From Thuidium tamariscinum (taxonomy: Eukaryota > Streptophyta > Bryopsida > Hypnales > Thuidiaceae), in the NCBI GenBank assembly GCA_947034885.2, contig OX344753.2:5704001-5768000 (forward strand): DNA of 64,000 nt. The letters run 5' to 3'. Position numbers and translations under genes: made by a program. Below are positions 24,133 through 34,865 of this stretch, one piece after another. The notes under the pieces were generated by a model that ran no database searches, was not told where the DNA came from, and was given only the letters and a program-made list of their open reading frames with translations. The stretch's first letter is position 1. Every line of letters starts with the position of its first letter.

Positions 24133-25720
24133 TTAACCCCTGAACGGCCCTTGGGCTTTGCGTCTACGAGACTGTATCCACCGCATACGGTGGGAACAAA
24201 ATTGCGAGAATTAGAGAATGGACGTCCATTCTCCAATCCAGCCGTTCCGATTGTTGCAAGGTACACTACAGGTGATGCGCAAATTTTCTTGAGGCCCTTC
24301 TCGGGCGGATTGTGATGATTTTTTTGCAAAAGCGTCACTCCGTGTACCGTTGCGTCTTGTGCAATAAGTTTTTATTTTTGTAAATTTGCACTGTGAAGCG
24401 CCGGCCAATCGCTTCGGTGGGTGGCCAAACAACGACCTCGGCAACTCGAAGGAAAAATTCTGGCACGTAACTCACAGCAACGCATTTGATTGGGAGATTG
24501 AGGTCACTGTATGCAATCTGAGTCGGGTCGCCCGGCTTTGTGACGGGCAAGCTCAGCATACGTGCCGTCGTGGATGCTTACGCGGATGAGTGCCGCACTG
24601 AGGGGAAGACATGCTGGCGATAGGCTGGGCAGTTTTGATGGCGGGAGTCCAATGGCTTTTCACAAGAAATCCTGGTGGCAAAGCTTTTGAATACTCGAAC
24701 ACTTACAGCCAACGCTCCGTGCAAACAAACAAAGAATAGACTGCCGAGTTCTGTGACAGACGTGAGTGAGTAGCAAAATGAATTCACATCATATAATTGA
24801 AATGTTTGAGAGTAAGATACATAAGCTCAATCGAGGAAACTAAAATTTGTTAAAGGAATGTGGTACCAAAACACCTCAGTCATCTGCTCATACTAGCTTG
24901 TGGTTCCCTTCAATCAACAAGTAGGGAGTAAGTACAGTATAATTTGGCTCAAAGTCTACCGCTACAAATGAATCTTCGGAGTGATCTACAATCACTCACT
25001 TTATAATTGCATAAGTCAGATATGCAGAGAGACAGTAATATCAACAAATTTTGGCACTTGAACATATTTCAATATCTCGATCTACAACTCTAGAAAAGGA
25101 ACTCTGTCAAAGTCTGGATATGCTTGACAAGTGTACACAAACATTTGCATACAATTTTTAAGAATTGGATGGAACCTTTCAGCTGATATAAGGAAGCTCG
25201 GTGCCTATAGCATTGATTTGCTTTCTTCGAGAAATTATATATATGTTCAATCACTAAATTAGTACAAACACCCCGCGCAATGATCGAAATCACTCCTTGC
25301 AATCAAACCCCTAGCCTCAAAATTCTTGAATTGAAACTCTCATCTACAAACACCATAGTCTTGAAATTGAATCCGAAAGCAACAACCTCCTGCCAAAGGC
25401 ATCACCCTCCCGCCAAAATCCTCGCTCTCCCGCTTCCCAGCGCCAACAAGCATGGCCACGTTTGTACCGTAAACCCACCAAAGCACCGGGTTCTGTAACA
25501 TACACGACGAGCCCGTATCGTATGCAACTTACTATATTCCCTCATGCCTCCGACGTTCTGTTCGATATTTTGCATTCTAAATTGCACCATTCGATGGACA
25601 TGTCAATTTTGCAGAACTCAACAGACACCCTCAAACCCTAATACCAACGCCGTAGTACTCAAATACGCGGAAAACCCCGGCCTACGGCCAGAAAGGGCGT
25701 TCGGGACGTTCAGGGGTTAA
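24133..25720. mobile_element. TTAA element, subfamily I (1.59 kb, GC-richer interior)
   Basis: Terminal sequence TTAACCCCTGAACG is perfectly inverted at both ends (24133 onward; CGTTCAGGGGTTAA ends at 25720). The right end carries the hairpin ACGGCC-AGAAA-GGGCGT (25684-25700), centred 25 bp from the TTAA. The interior from 24.1 to 24.8 kb and around 25.4-25.7 kb is clearly richer in GC than the surroundings and contains a perfect 20-bp palindrome at 24214-24233. Several 60-90 codon open frames occur (for example minus 24335-24559 and minus 24069-24338). I recognise none as a transposase. The element is either non-autonomous with captured host sequence or has lost its coding region. Confidence 0.75.
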
Positions 25721-26063
25721 AGGATAACATCTATTTCTGATCTGGTTCTTATTTTTGAAAACTAAATTGCTCAATTTTCAATGAGGTGAAGTATAGGTGA
25801 CAATTCATGTAGAATAAGAGCTATAAAAGCAATAAAAAAATGCCTAGAAGGTGTACATTGAAGCATATAGTGATTATAATGTATACATTGAAAGCCTAGC
25901 TTATATTGATTTTATAACCATCCTATATTTAGAAATAGATTTTCTTATATATTGAAAATGGACCCAAAAAAATCTTTATGATTACAAAAAAATTCATATT
26001 AATTTTATTTGAGGAAAAAATATTTAGAATATTGTATATAAAATCTTTTTTTAATCTATTTCT
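25721..26063. other. Intergenic AT-rich DNA
   Basis: Nothing supportable. Confidence 0.5.
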
Positions 26064-26791
26064 AGGTCATTGTAAGAAACACCAAACATTTTCTATATTT
26101 TTGCCATAATATATAGGATTTTCAGAAGTACTTTAAAAAATAGAAAATTAATTATTTTAAAAGATGAAAAATATTCTTAAAGTATATTCATTTAAAAAGA
26201 TGGTACCCTAGGAAGGAAAAATGAAGAAAAAATCTCTAAATAGGTGAACTAAAAAAGGAAAAAATATCATGAAAATGGGCATTTTGACATTTCAATTTGT
26301 AAAAAAAAGGAAAAGAATTTTTTTTTAAACTAAAAATTGGCCATTTGGAAAGAATTTCAATATAATGAGAAGATTTCAGCAAAAGAATAATCTTTGAACA
26401 AGCATCAATATGCAGAAACTGTATACGATAGAAATACTATGTGTAGTTTTGCACCCATATATAGGTCATAAAACAATATGTTTTCACTTTTTTTTTGGTA
26501 GGAATATGCTTTCTACTATTCAAATAGACCACTAAATTTCAGCTTTAGATTATTAATTTTGGATACTCCTTAATACTAAACCCCCCTAAACTACAAAAAT
26601 GACACATTAGCTAAATTATAGTTTAAATTTAATATGTTTTTTATTAATTCAAAAAATGAAGGATATGATTACGACCAAATTAGGCATTTCCAATTTAAAA
26701 TTTATGGGATTTATGCTTCAAAAGTTATAGCAAGAAACAAATGTCATTCAATTGTGACATAAAATAGAATCATTGTTTCTTGCAATGACCC
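26064..26791 (+). mobile_element. TIR family B, copy 2 (728 bp)
   Basis: Ends AGGTCATTGTAAGAAACACC and GTTTCTTGCAATGACCC, with flanking direct repeat TTCT on both sides. The internal landmarks of copy 1 (GGGCATTTTGACATTTCAAT, GGCCATTTGGAAAG) are conserved. Confidence 0.8.
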
Positions 26792-27187
26792 TTCTCTACA
26801 TGAGGAAATTTTTTCTTGAACTTTATCATGCCACAAATAGGCTAAATTGCTAAAGTGATCAAAAATCAGTGGTCATCTTGATACTCATTATGGCATTTCT
26901 CTAAGGCAAATTGAGGAATTGAAGAAGAGAAGAGTTCAAATTAGCTTGCATTTTTATGGGTTAGTTTCAAAGAAGACTTGTGACAATTCTAAAGTACCTT
27001 ATAGCCAACTCTGGTGTCTACAATGAAGTTGTGATCTCATACAACAAAAGAAAAGGGTCTCATTATTGGTATGAAAGAAGAAAAAATTTCCAATGCTCAA
27101 ATTGAATTCAAATTGGGTATAGCATTCCAAATTATATTTGATCTTATAAAATGGCATCAACTTTGATGGGATATCATCCTTTCTAAT
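26792..27187. other. Intergenic DNA
   Basis: Nothing supportable. The minus-strand frame at 26999-27259 runs into the family Q element. Confidence 0.5.
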
Positions 27188-27418
27188 GATGCTAGCGTGT
27201 GAGCGTGAACATGTGAGCATGTGAGCTTCTAATATGTATATAAGTAGATATACTACCACCTTTGAAGGTGTTTATAGTAAAAATGCCTATAATATAGATA
27301 CCTATAGTATAAATACACTCTTATCATAAAAGGTTTCTATAGTTTAAGCACCTATACTAGAGGTGTATCATCTTTGAGGCTCACAAGCTCACACTTCTAT
27401 GCTTACATACTAGCAACC
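27188..27418 (-). mobile_element. MITE-like family Q, copy 3
   Basis: Left end GATGCTAGCGTGTGAGCGTG, right end TTACATACTAGCAACC. This copy best preserves the terminal repeat (G)GTTGCTAGTATGTRAGCAT. Confidence 0.65.
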
Positions 27419-27851
27419 GTGTCATCCTTTCAAAGCTTTCTAATAGTCTAAGATGAAAGCTCAACTTTCATAATAAGCAACAATTAGAAATTAGAAACTG
27501 AAAATTGAAAATGGCTTTTAGTTTCTAATTGGTGTGCATATCTTATTGCATAAACCCAAATGACAACAAAAGCTCACATGCACACACTGAAGAAATATGT
27601 TTAGGCTCTTAGATTCAACAATCATAATGCAATCCAAAACATCTTTTCTCAAGGATGCATACAAGGCATAAATTCTTCCATTTATTCAAGTTCATGTGCA
27701 CTAGAGTGTGGAGAATTCATTTGAAAGAATGTCATATGCGGGGTCATATGGATGTACAAATCATCCTTCAAGGTGGGCAAGCATTAGTAGTTGATTCAAA
27801 TTTGGCATCAAGTTTACAAAAAGCACTTATGGGATTGCTTATGTCCTACCT
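27419..27851. other. Intergenic DNA
   Basis: No supportable gene. The 66-codon plus-strand frame at 27655-27855 has no recognisable family. Confidence 0.5.
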
Positions 27852-27954
27852 TTAACCCCTAAGCACCTATAACATTTTTACCAAAATCCAAACCCTTTTG
27901 AACTCATTCCAATCAAATTATCATCCAAAATGAGATTCAAAAAATTTAATTGTA

Positions 27955-28681
27955 GGATGATTATAAGAAACACTTATACTATTTTCCATCACACGTCACA
28001 TACTGATCTATTTTTTGGCCATAACTTTTGTATGCTGGCTCCAAATGACTTAAGATTTATACTATAGGTACTCATGACTATCATACAATTTTTCAAATTT
28101 TTTCCTAATTTTCAAAAATAATATACTATCCAAAAATAGACCCCAATTGAATGTCACAATTGTCAATTTGGAGGTTTTTGGTCTACTTAGTACCCCGAAA
28201 AATGAATTTTGAGATGGAATTTGGATGAAGTGGTCTTCTGGTAGACTTGTAGCTAATGGACAAAGGAATTTTAAGAATAATTAATTTTGTGTGGTGTAGA
28301 AGTCCACAAAGTGAGCTTCTTTCTGCTCGTATTTTGAAACATTTAAAATGTTATTTTGGTGGATTTTTTGGTGAGTGACCATCTCTATAGAATTGTTACA
28401 AATATCCAATTTTAATTTTCTTAATTTTTTAATTTTCTTATTTTAAACTAATTTAGACATCAAAGTACCTATTTTCTTGAGGTTTGACACTTTTTAAGTT
28501 CTCCTACTTAGAGAATTTTTCTATGTTGATTTCCTTTCCTAGGTATCTTCATCTTAAAGGTGTATAATTAAGTCTTTTTCTTAAATTAAAAATTAGTTTT
28601 CTAATTTTAAATTATTAAAAAGAAATCATAAATATTGTTGCAGAACATAACAAATAGTATAGGTATTTCTTGCAATCACCC
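27955..28681 (+). mobile_element. TIR family B, copy 6 (727 bp)
   Basis: Ends GGATGATTATAAGAAACACT and GGTATTTCTTGCAATCACCC. A target duplication is not clear at this copy. Confidence 0.75.
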
Positions 28682-28727
28682 CACGTACCAATTGGTGGTA
28701 GAGATAGGGTTGGAGATATGAGTTATA

Positions 28728-29478
28728 GGATGATTGCAAGAAACACTTGTCCTTTTTTTTGTCCACTTGACCTCCAATAGGTAGTTTTTTGTGCATAACT
28801 TTTGCACATTTTTTCCGTTTGGTTTGAAATTTTGAATGAAGGTGAATACAAAAGCTTTGAATGTTGAGTAGTTTTTTCAGAATTTTAAAAATTAGTTTAC
28901 CATTTTTAACTTTTTCCCAATTCGGTGTCTATTTTGGCCATTTCAAGGGATTTTAGTCCTATTTTTGACCCAAAAATCCGATTTTGAAGTCACAAAGTAG
29001 ACAAATTGGAGGTATACTAACATTACAAGGGGTGATGATGAGTTTTATGAAATTAGCAACATGTCTATTGCACACATGGGGTCAAAGTGACCTTTCTAGG
29101 TACAAAGGCTATAAAGAGGGAAAAATTTTCTCAGAGGAATTTTTTATTGCAATGTGAGCACAATCTTATCTAGAAATATGGATTTTTCAAAAATAATTTT
29201 TTGAATTTTTTTTGAATTACTAAAAATGAAAAAATTGATAAACTTATTTTCTGTTATTTTCTACTACTAGTGGCCTCTATAGTACTTTGTAGTAGTCTAT
29301 AGTATTGCATAGTATTGATAGATGGTTCAGATCTTTAGGCGCTTTGATTCGATGGTTAAGATTTGTAGGCGCAGTGCTGATGCATAGTACCGGTAGTATC
29401 ACACAGTAGAGCTAGTCCTATGGCCAAGAACTACGTTTTTGAGACAAAGACGTGTTCAAGTGTTTCTTGCAATCACCC
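28728..29478 (+). mobile_element. TIR family B, copy 7 (751 bp)
   Basis: Ends GGATGATTGCAAGAAACACT and AGTGTTTCTTGCAATCACCC, with the direct repeat TATA immediately outside each end (28724-28727 and 29479-29482). Among the best preserved copies. Confidence 0.85.
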
Positions 29479-29719
29479 TATAAGACAAATGATTTGACCA
29501 TATTGTTGAAAATATTTTAATAGTCAAATAGGACAGTCTTTCAATTTGAAGAAGCTAGATTTTGGGTACTAAAGCACTTCGGGATTAAGCTTAGTCATGT
29601 TTTTGTTATGGTATAGGACATTTTTAGTAGCTACAATGAGCCTCTCATAGTCATCATACTTGTAGCTAGGAAAAATGATGTTGATTGTGTCATCATTGTA
29701 AAAAGAGAGTATATTGTGT

Positions 29720-30316
29720 GGTGATTGCAAGAAACACTTGTACTATTTTGTGTCACACCTTGCATGCTGATTTGTTTTTTGGCCATAACTTTTGTGTTTT
29801 AACTTTGATTGACTCAAGATTTGTAGGGAAGGTACTCATAACTATCATAAATCTTCCTTAATTTTTCATAATTTTCAAAAATAATTTACTATCCAAAAAT
29901 AGACCCCAATTGGATGTCACACTTTGTAGTTTAGGCGATTTTAGTACTATGGAGTACCTTTTCTTAATAATTTTGAGATGGAATTTGGATGAGATGGTCT
30001 TCTAGTAGATTTACAACTCTTCACGTGAGGGATTTTGAAAAAAGTTATTTTTTTGTTGTGTGGAAGTCTACAAAGTGAGCTTCTTTTTGCTTGCATTTTG
30101 AAACAAGTCTACAAAGTATTATTTTAGTAATTTTTTGATGAATGACCATCTTCATAAAGTTTTTGCAGATGAATGGTTTTGATTTTGTGAATTTACATAA
30201 TTTTTCTATTTTTTCCTAATTAAAACATCAGGGTATATGTATTTTTTGGGGACTTGGCACTTTTCTAGTTCTCCTACTTAGACAATTTTTCTGTGCAATT
30301 CCTTCCATGAGTACCT
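29720..30316 (+). mobile_element. TIR family B, copy 8 (right end missing)
   Basis: Starts GGTGATTGCAAGAAACACTT and follows copy 6 through TTCTAGTTCTCCTACTTAGA, then similarity stops before the right terminal repeat. Truncated, about 600 bp. Confidence 0.65.
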
Positions 30317-30577
30317 ACAGAGAATTTATGGAAAATTTGTAGCATGGAAAAATTAAATTGGCTACCTAACTCCCCATATTTGAATCCCATAGAGAATTTA
30401 TGAAAAATTTGTAAAAGACCATGTTCAAAATGAATATCAACCATACTAGAACATAGGACAATTGATTGTTGCAATCCAATATGAATGGGAAGGAGTCTCT
30501 AGAGATGTACTTGATGTTCTCATTCCATAATACCTTCAGGTGATAGAATGATTGCTAATAGTGAAGCTTGAGGTAGG

Positions 30578-30858
30578 AGTAAGGTGGGTACACCCAAAAG
30601 CACCTTGTTCCTAAAAGCGCCATCTACAATGCACATACATTACTGAAATCAGTCATGTTCACAGATTGTAGATGGCGCTTTCAGAAACAGACTTTGATTG
30701 TTAATAACTTTTGCATACGATATCCAAATCCTACGTTAATTGGTGCGTTGGAACATGCTTTCACTTGCCAACAAGACTACATAAAAATTTGAACTAATTA
30801 ATAGCAGGAACTAGGCTCAGTATGAATAAGTGGTGCTTTTGGGTGTACCTACCTTACT
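30578..30858. mobile_element. Fold-back/TIR element, family N, copy 1 (281 bp)
   Basis: Terminal inverted repeats AGTAAGGTGGGTACACCC-AAAAGCACC (30578 onward) and the near-perfect inverse ending at 30858. A second internal inverted pair (GCGCCATCTACAAT at 30628 area and ATTGTAGATGGCGC at 30665 area) forms a nested hairpin. Confidence 0.8.
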
Positions 30859-30946
30859 AGATGGTAGACTTCACGCCAAAAGAATCCAAATTGATGTATA
30901 TTTTATACTTTTCTCCTCGAAAATATAATTATATGAAGTGAAAATA

Positions 30947-31123
30947 TTAGTCTCTCCAGGCAAGCTTTCCATTGCCTGCACTAGCTCTACGGTTCTCCAT
31001 TTCATGAAATTTTGAAAATTCGACAACAACATGAATTTCACGGTCCTTACAAGGCTGGAACTCGGAAATTAATCGTCTGTCCGTGTCACTTAGTTGCGGA
31101 ACCTGTACACGATCTGTCGACAT
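30947..31123 (-). CDS. Short unassigned open frame (58 aa), possible exon
   Basis: ATG at 31123, stop at 30947. It begins MSTDRVQVPQLSDTDRRLIS and continues with a conserved-looking mixed composition (CKDREIHVVVEFSKFHEMEN). Codon usage looks more gene-like than the AT-rich surroundings. It adjoins the low-copy patch at 31.3-32.0 kb, which may be part of the same decayed or unrecognised locus. I do not recognise the family, and it may be chance. Confidence 0.2.
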   Translation of the reverse strand: MSTDRVQVPQLSDTDRRLISEFQPCKDREIHVVVEFSKFHEMENRRASAGNGKLAWRD

Positions 31124-31397
31124 GCTAAGTTAGCGCCACGGATTGCACCCACTTAACAAAATTGGAGATGAAGATACAAAGAGCTTAGAATCTGACTCCA
31201 GCATCTAACAAACTGGGACATTAATCAGTTACATCAACACAGAACGATTCTAGAGTAATTCAAACCCCCCAAATTCGAACATATCAAATATCAAACCACC
31301 TTAGGATTAATTAGACTTCAATTAAGATACACAGATCGTCGGCCGAAGTTGCAGAGTCCAAGAATGTCTTGCCTTACAAGAGGCCTCGCATTGCATT

Positions 31398-31996
31398 GAT
31401 CGAGCACGAATTGAAGCAGCTTGCTAAATCCTTTGGCACTATCTTCGACACGCAGTATCATCAACAATTCATCCGGCTTTCTGTTATCTGCAGGAGGCCT
31501 ATATCGGTCGATCATTCTATAGATCTGTCTGACTGAGTGTCCCAACTACACGGTCATCTCTGCCAGTTATCGCATCGGAAGATTGCTTGAATGCATGCGT
31601 TGATCGAGCTCGAATTGAAGCAGCTTGCTCGATCCTAGCTTTGGCAATTCGATCGATACGCAGTTTCATCAACAATCCATCCGGCTTTCTGCTATATGGA
31701 GGCCTCTCTCGATCGATCTGAGTGCCCCATCTAGACAGTCATTTCGGCCAGTTATCGGGTCGGAAGATTGCTTGAATGCGTTGAATATCGAGCTCGAATG
31801 GAATGGAAGCAGCTTGCTCAATCCTTTGGCACTTCGACACGCATGCAGATAGTATTATCATGCATCGATTCATCCCTATTGGTAGTATCTGGAGGCCTCT
31901 CTCGATCGATCATTCTGTCTATCGATCTGATTGAGTGCCTAGCTCATCTAGCTAGACAGTCGATCATTTCTGCCACTTATCGGAAGATTGCTTGGT
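31398..31996. repeat. Three tandem copies of a 185-205-bp unit
   Basis: GATCGAGC(A/T)CGAATTGAAG recurs at 31398, 31602 and (variant) 31784. Each is followed by CAGCTTGCT, a CATCCGGCTTTCTG-type segment, GGAGGCCT with TCGATCGATC, and a closing CGGAAGATTGCTTG. Copies are diverged. On the minus strand copy 1 lies inside a 75-codon frame (31318-31545) that is not maintained in copies 2 and 3. Confidence 0.75.
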
Positions 31997-32322
31997 ATCT
32001 TTTCGACAATGGAAAGCCTTTTTTTTAATCGCTGGGGATCATCGATCGAATTCTTGAGGTCGGAGTGCCTCAGTATACTTTGATGAAAAGGAATCTAGAG
32101 TGTGATATGTGGCAACTTGGGGAGGTCCCTAAAGCTACTGGCCGGAAGAATCGAAGACATGCGCACAATGAGTGTAACAAATTGACTGTTCTCAATATTG
32201 TCAGATTAGCCTTGGATGCAAAATTTGAGAGATCAAATTAGATGAGTGAAGCATACACTTTTCACTTTTCATAATGCTTAACATGGCCAACAAAATGTCT
32301 AGCTAGACAGTACTCATTTTTC
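31997..32322. other. Low-copy intergenic DNA
   Basis: Moderate GC, no gene recognised. Confidence 0.45.
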
Positions 32323-32725
32323 AATTTTCAGTATACATTAATTAGTAGACTCAAAATCCAACCAATCCACAATCTCAACAGATAATAAGTGGGTTTTGAA
32401 GTGGGTTTCCACCCTTGTTTTCTGAATTTTTTTCTCCTGAGTTGTAGGCTCACTTGCTATTACCTGCACAAACATAAAAATATGAGTAAGATTGTTGCCC
32501 TGATGTTGAAGTTATGCTGCCGGAAAAGTTGGGGCAACCCGGGCAATACGTATACTGATTAACTTCAATTTGACTTTGGAACTCCTCAAATGCAGATTTT
32601 GTGTTTCTAAGAAAAAAAAGTGTCCTGCTTGGAGGGAGCACAAATAATTATCTATGTGTTCACTATCTGTTGAGATTGTGGATTGGTTGGATTTTGAGTC
32701 TACTAATTAATGTATACTGAAAATT
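32323..32725. mobile_element. Fold-back element with 65-69-bp terminal arms
   Basis: The left arm 32323-32391 (AATTTTCAGTATACATTAAT onward) is repeated in inverse orientation at 32661-32725 with essentially one short gap. The 269-bp spacer has higher GC and a 63-codon minus-strand frame of unknown nature. A target duplication was not found. Confidence 0.85.
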
Positions 32726-32938
32726 ACTTCAAAACACACTTACTTCTACCCAAGATTTTCAAAAACTCTGTGAGACTCTGAGGAACAGAGGAACTTCAGG
32801 GGTAAGTTGGAAAGAAAGCCTACTCAGTCATGCATTTTTTGCAATCTGTAATCAAGTGACACATGGGGAATGGAGTTCAAAATCAAAATCGAACTGTAGT
32901 ACAGTTGAGTTTAATTTTATGTAGGTCTTATGCATTAT
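32726..32938. other. Intergenic DNA
   Basis: Nothing supportable. Confidence 0.5.
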
Positions 32939-34865
32939 TTAACCCTTCCTTGCCTAAACTCCAAACCCGTCTAAAAACATCCTTGCTTTTCAAGCCTTAT
33001 AAGTTTAAATGTCACTAAGATATGAAAATCTCAACTATACAATCTTGTAGTGTGCATGTTATAAATGACGTGGATCAAATTTGGAGTCATTTGGTTGCAT
33101 AAATTGCAAGATCATAATGTTTTAGTGTTAAAAAAAGATGTAAATTTTTTCCTAAAAACACATTTGGAGGTGAAATTTGATTTTCTAAACCCACTCAAAT
33201 GAAAAAACTTTAAACTATAAAGTGCTTCAAAACCAACATACAAACACATTGGTGAAAAAAAATTCATTCAAATGCTTTGAATTGTTTGCAAAATGACTTT
33301 GAAATGTCAAAAAAATAGCAAAAAAGGGTGTAAAAAACACATCTATGACTACACCTCCTACTAAAATGCTTCTTAGTCACTCATAACTTCTTGGATTGAT
33401 AAGAAATTCTAGCCACACAAACTAGACTAGAATACTCAACTTTTCCAAAAAATTTTAATTAGAATTAAACACCATGTGAGTAAGAAACAAGCCAATGAAG
33501 TTCACTGTAATTCTAAAATGTATGGCCTTGAACTTTGAAATGCTCCCAAACCTTCAAAACAACTTGAATTGCTATGAAAATTTGACTACAATAACTAGAC
33601 TGTAACTCCTAAAGGACCAAACTGCGTTTTTTGGCAACATAGTGATTTTGGGCAGCTCACTATGAATGGAGTTTTTATTCTTTTTCTTTGAAGTTTTCGC
33701 ACAACATGCGCCCAAGGAGTAGCTTTAAGGTCCAACAAGTTTCATAACATTTGACTACATAGTCAAAGAGTTATTGCATGATATGTGATTTCCTTTGATC
33801 TCTGGGCAGCCTGGGCAAATAAAAAAACTTCTTTAAAAATAATTTTTTGAAAAAATGAAAAATGAAAAATTTTTATTTAGAATTTTGTGTATGCAGGAAT
33901 CTTTGAATCATTCCATTTGAATTAGTGAGTCAAAAGTTATGAGGAGGTTTAGTTTGAGGTAGTTTGTGGCTAGTTACAAAATTCCTGCACTACAAAAAAA
34001 GTTTGAAATCCTTTATTTAATTCAATTTTTAATATTTTTGGATAAAAATAATTGCAATAGGTGAAGATTGTTTATTACAAAATTTTCACCATTGGGATTA
34101 GAATTTTTCAATTCCATAAATAAATTGTTTACAATTTAGTGTTTTGGCTCATTTTCTACTTCTTTGTACTTGTTATTTTTTTCTTCTATGTTTTACAACT
34201 CCAAATGATTTGAAATTTTTTTTGCATATAGCCAACTTTCCTTTAAGAATGAATCCAGAGAGTAACCACAAATTTTAACTTTTTTTCATACAAATGTAAC
34301 CTTGTGAAGTGCAGCTGCCCGGATTTCCACAGTGGTAAAAAAAGGATTTTTGTCACTTCAAACACTAATATCTTGCAATCTACACGGTGGAAATTGCTGA
34401 AATTTTTTCCACATCTTTTTAAACTTGTGCTCTAAGAGATCCTACAATTACTTTTGTCCAAAAATATTTTTTTCTTAAAATTTGGTAGTTGTCTAAAAAA
34501 TGACAATTTTGAAGTGGTTTTGGTGAAAACATAGTCAAAATCCTTTAGGGATTAAAGGAACATAGCCCAAATTTTTGTAATTGAAAACAAACATTGGATG
34601 AAGGAGATATAAGCCCCCAAAGTTGTAGCCATCAACTTTAGTTTAAATAATTGATATTGAACTAGTGAACTTTGATTGGCTCCCAAAACTTTTGTACATC
34701 TTTGATTGATTTGAAAACTTTACCTTACAAACTAGACTAATATGTGCAACTTTTCCAACAAGTTTTATTGAATTTAAACATTGGATGCAAAAGTTATAGT
34801 GCTTCGAATTGCACTTATACACTATGTGAGGACACTTTTCATCCCCTTAGGTGATGAAGGATTAA
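32939..34865 (+). mobile_element. TTAA element, subfamily L, copy 1 (interrupted by subfamily K)
   Basis: Left end TTAACCCTTCCTTGCCTAAA, right end CCTTAGGTGATGAAGGATTAA (TTAA 34862-34865). Without the nested element at 33602-34555 it is about 970 bp and aligns end to end with 60001-60973. Confidence 0.75.
33602..34555 (+). mobile_element. TTAA element, subfamily K, copy 2 (954 bp), nested in subfamily L
   Basis: Left end (G)TAACTCCTAAAGGACC, right end TCCTTTAGGGATTAA. The uninterrupted L copy near 60655 reads ACTAGACTCC where this insertion occurs, marking the junction. TGCG-N6-GGCA-type pairing is centred 24.5 bp from the left end. Confidence 0.75.

Larger units (their letters stand above)
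27852..29588. mobile_element. Probable TTAA element (subfamily T) split by two family B insertions
   Basis: Left end TTAACCCCTAAGCACCTATA, right end AAGCACTTCGGGATTAA (TTAA 29585-29588). Removing the two family B copies inside leaves roughly 250 bp. No second copy was found, so the assignment rests on the ends only. Confidence 0.45.
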
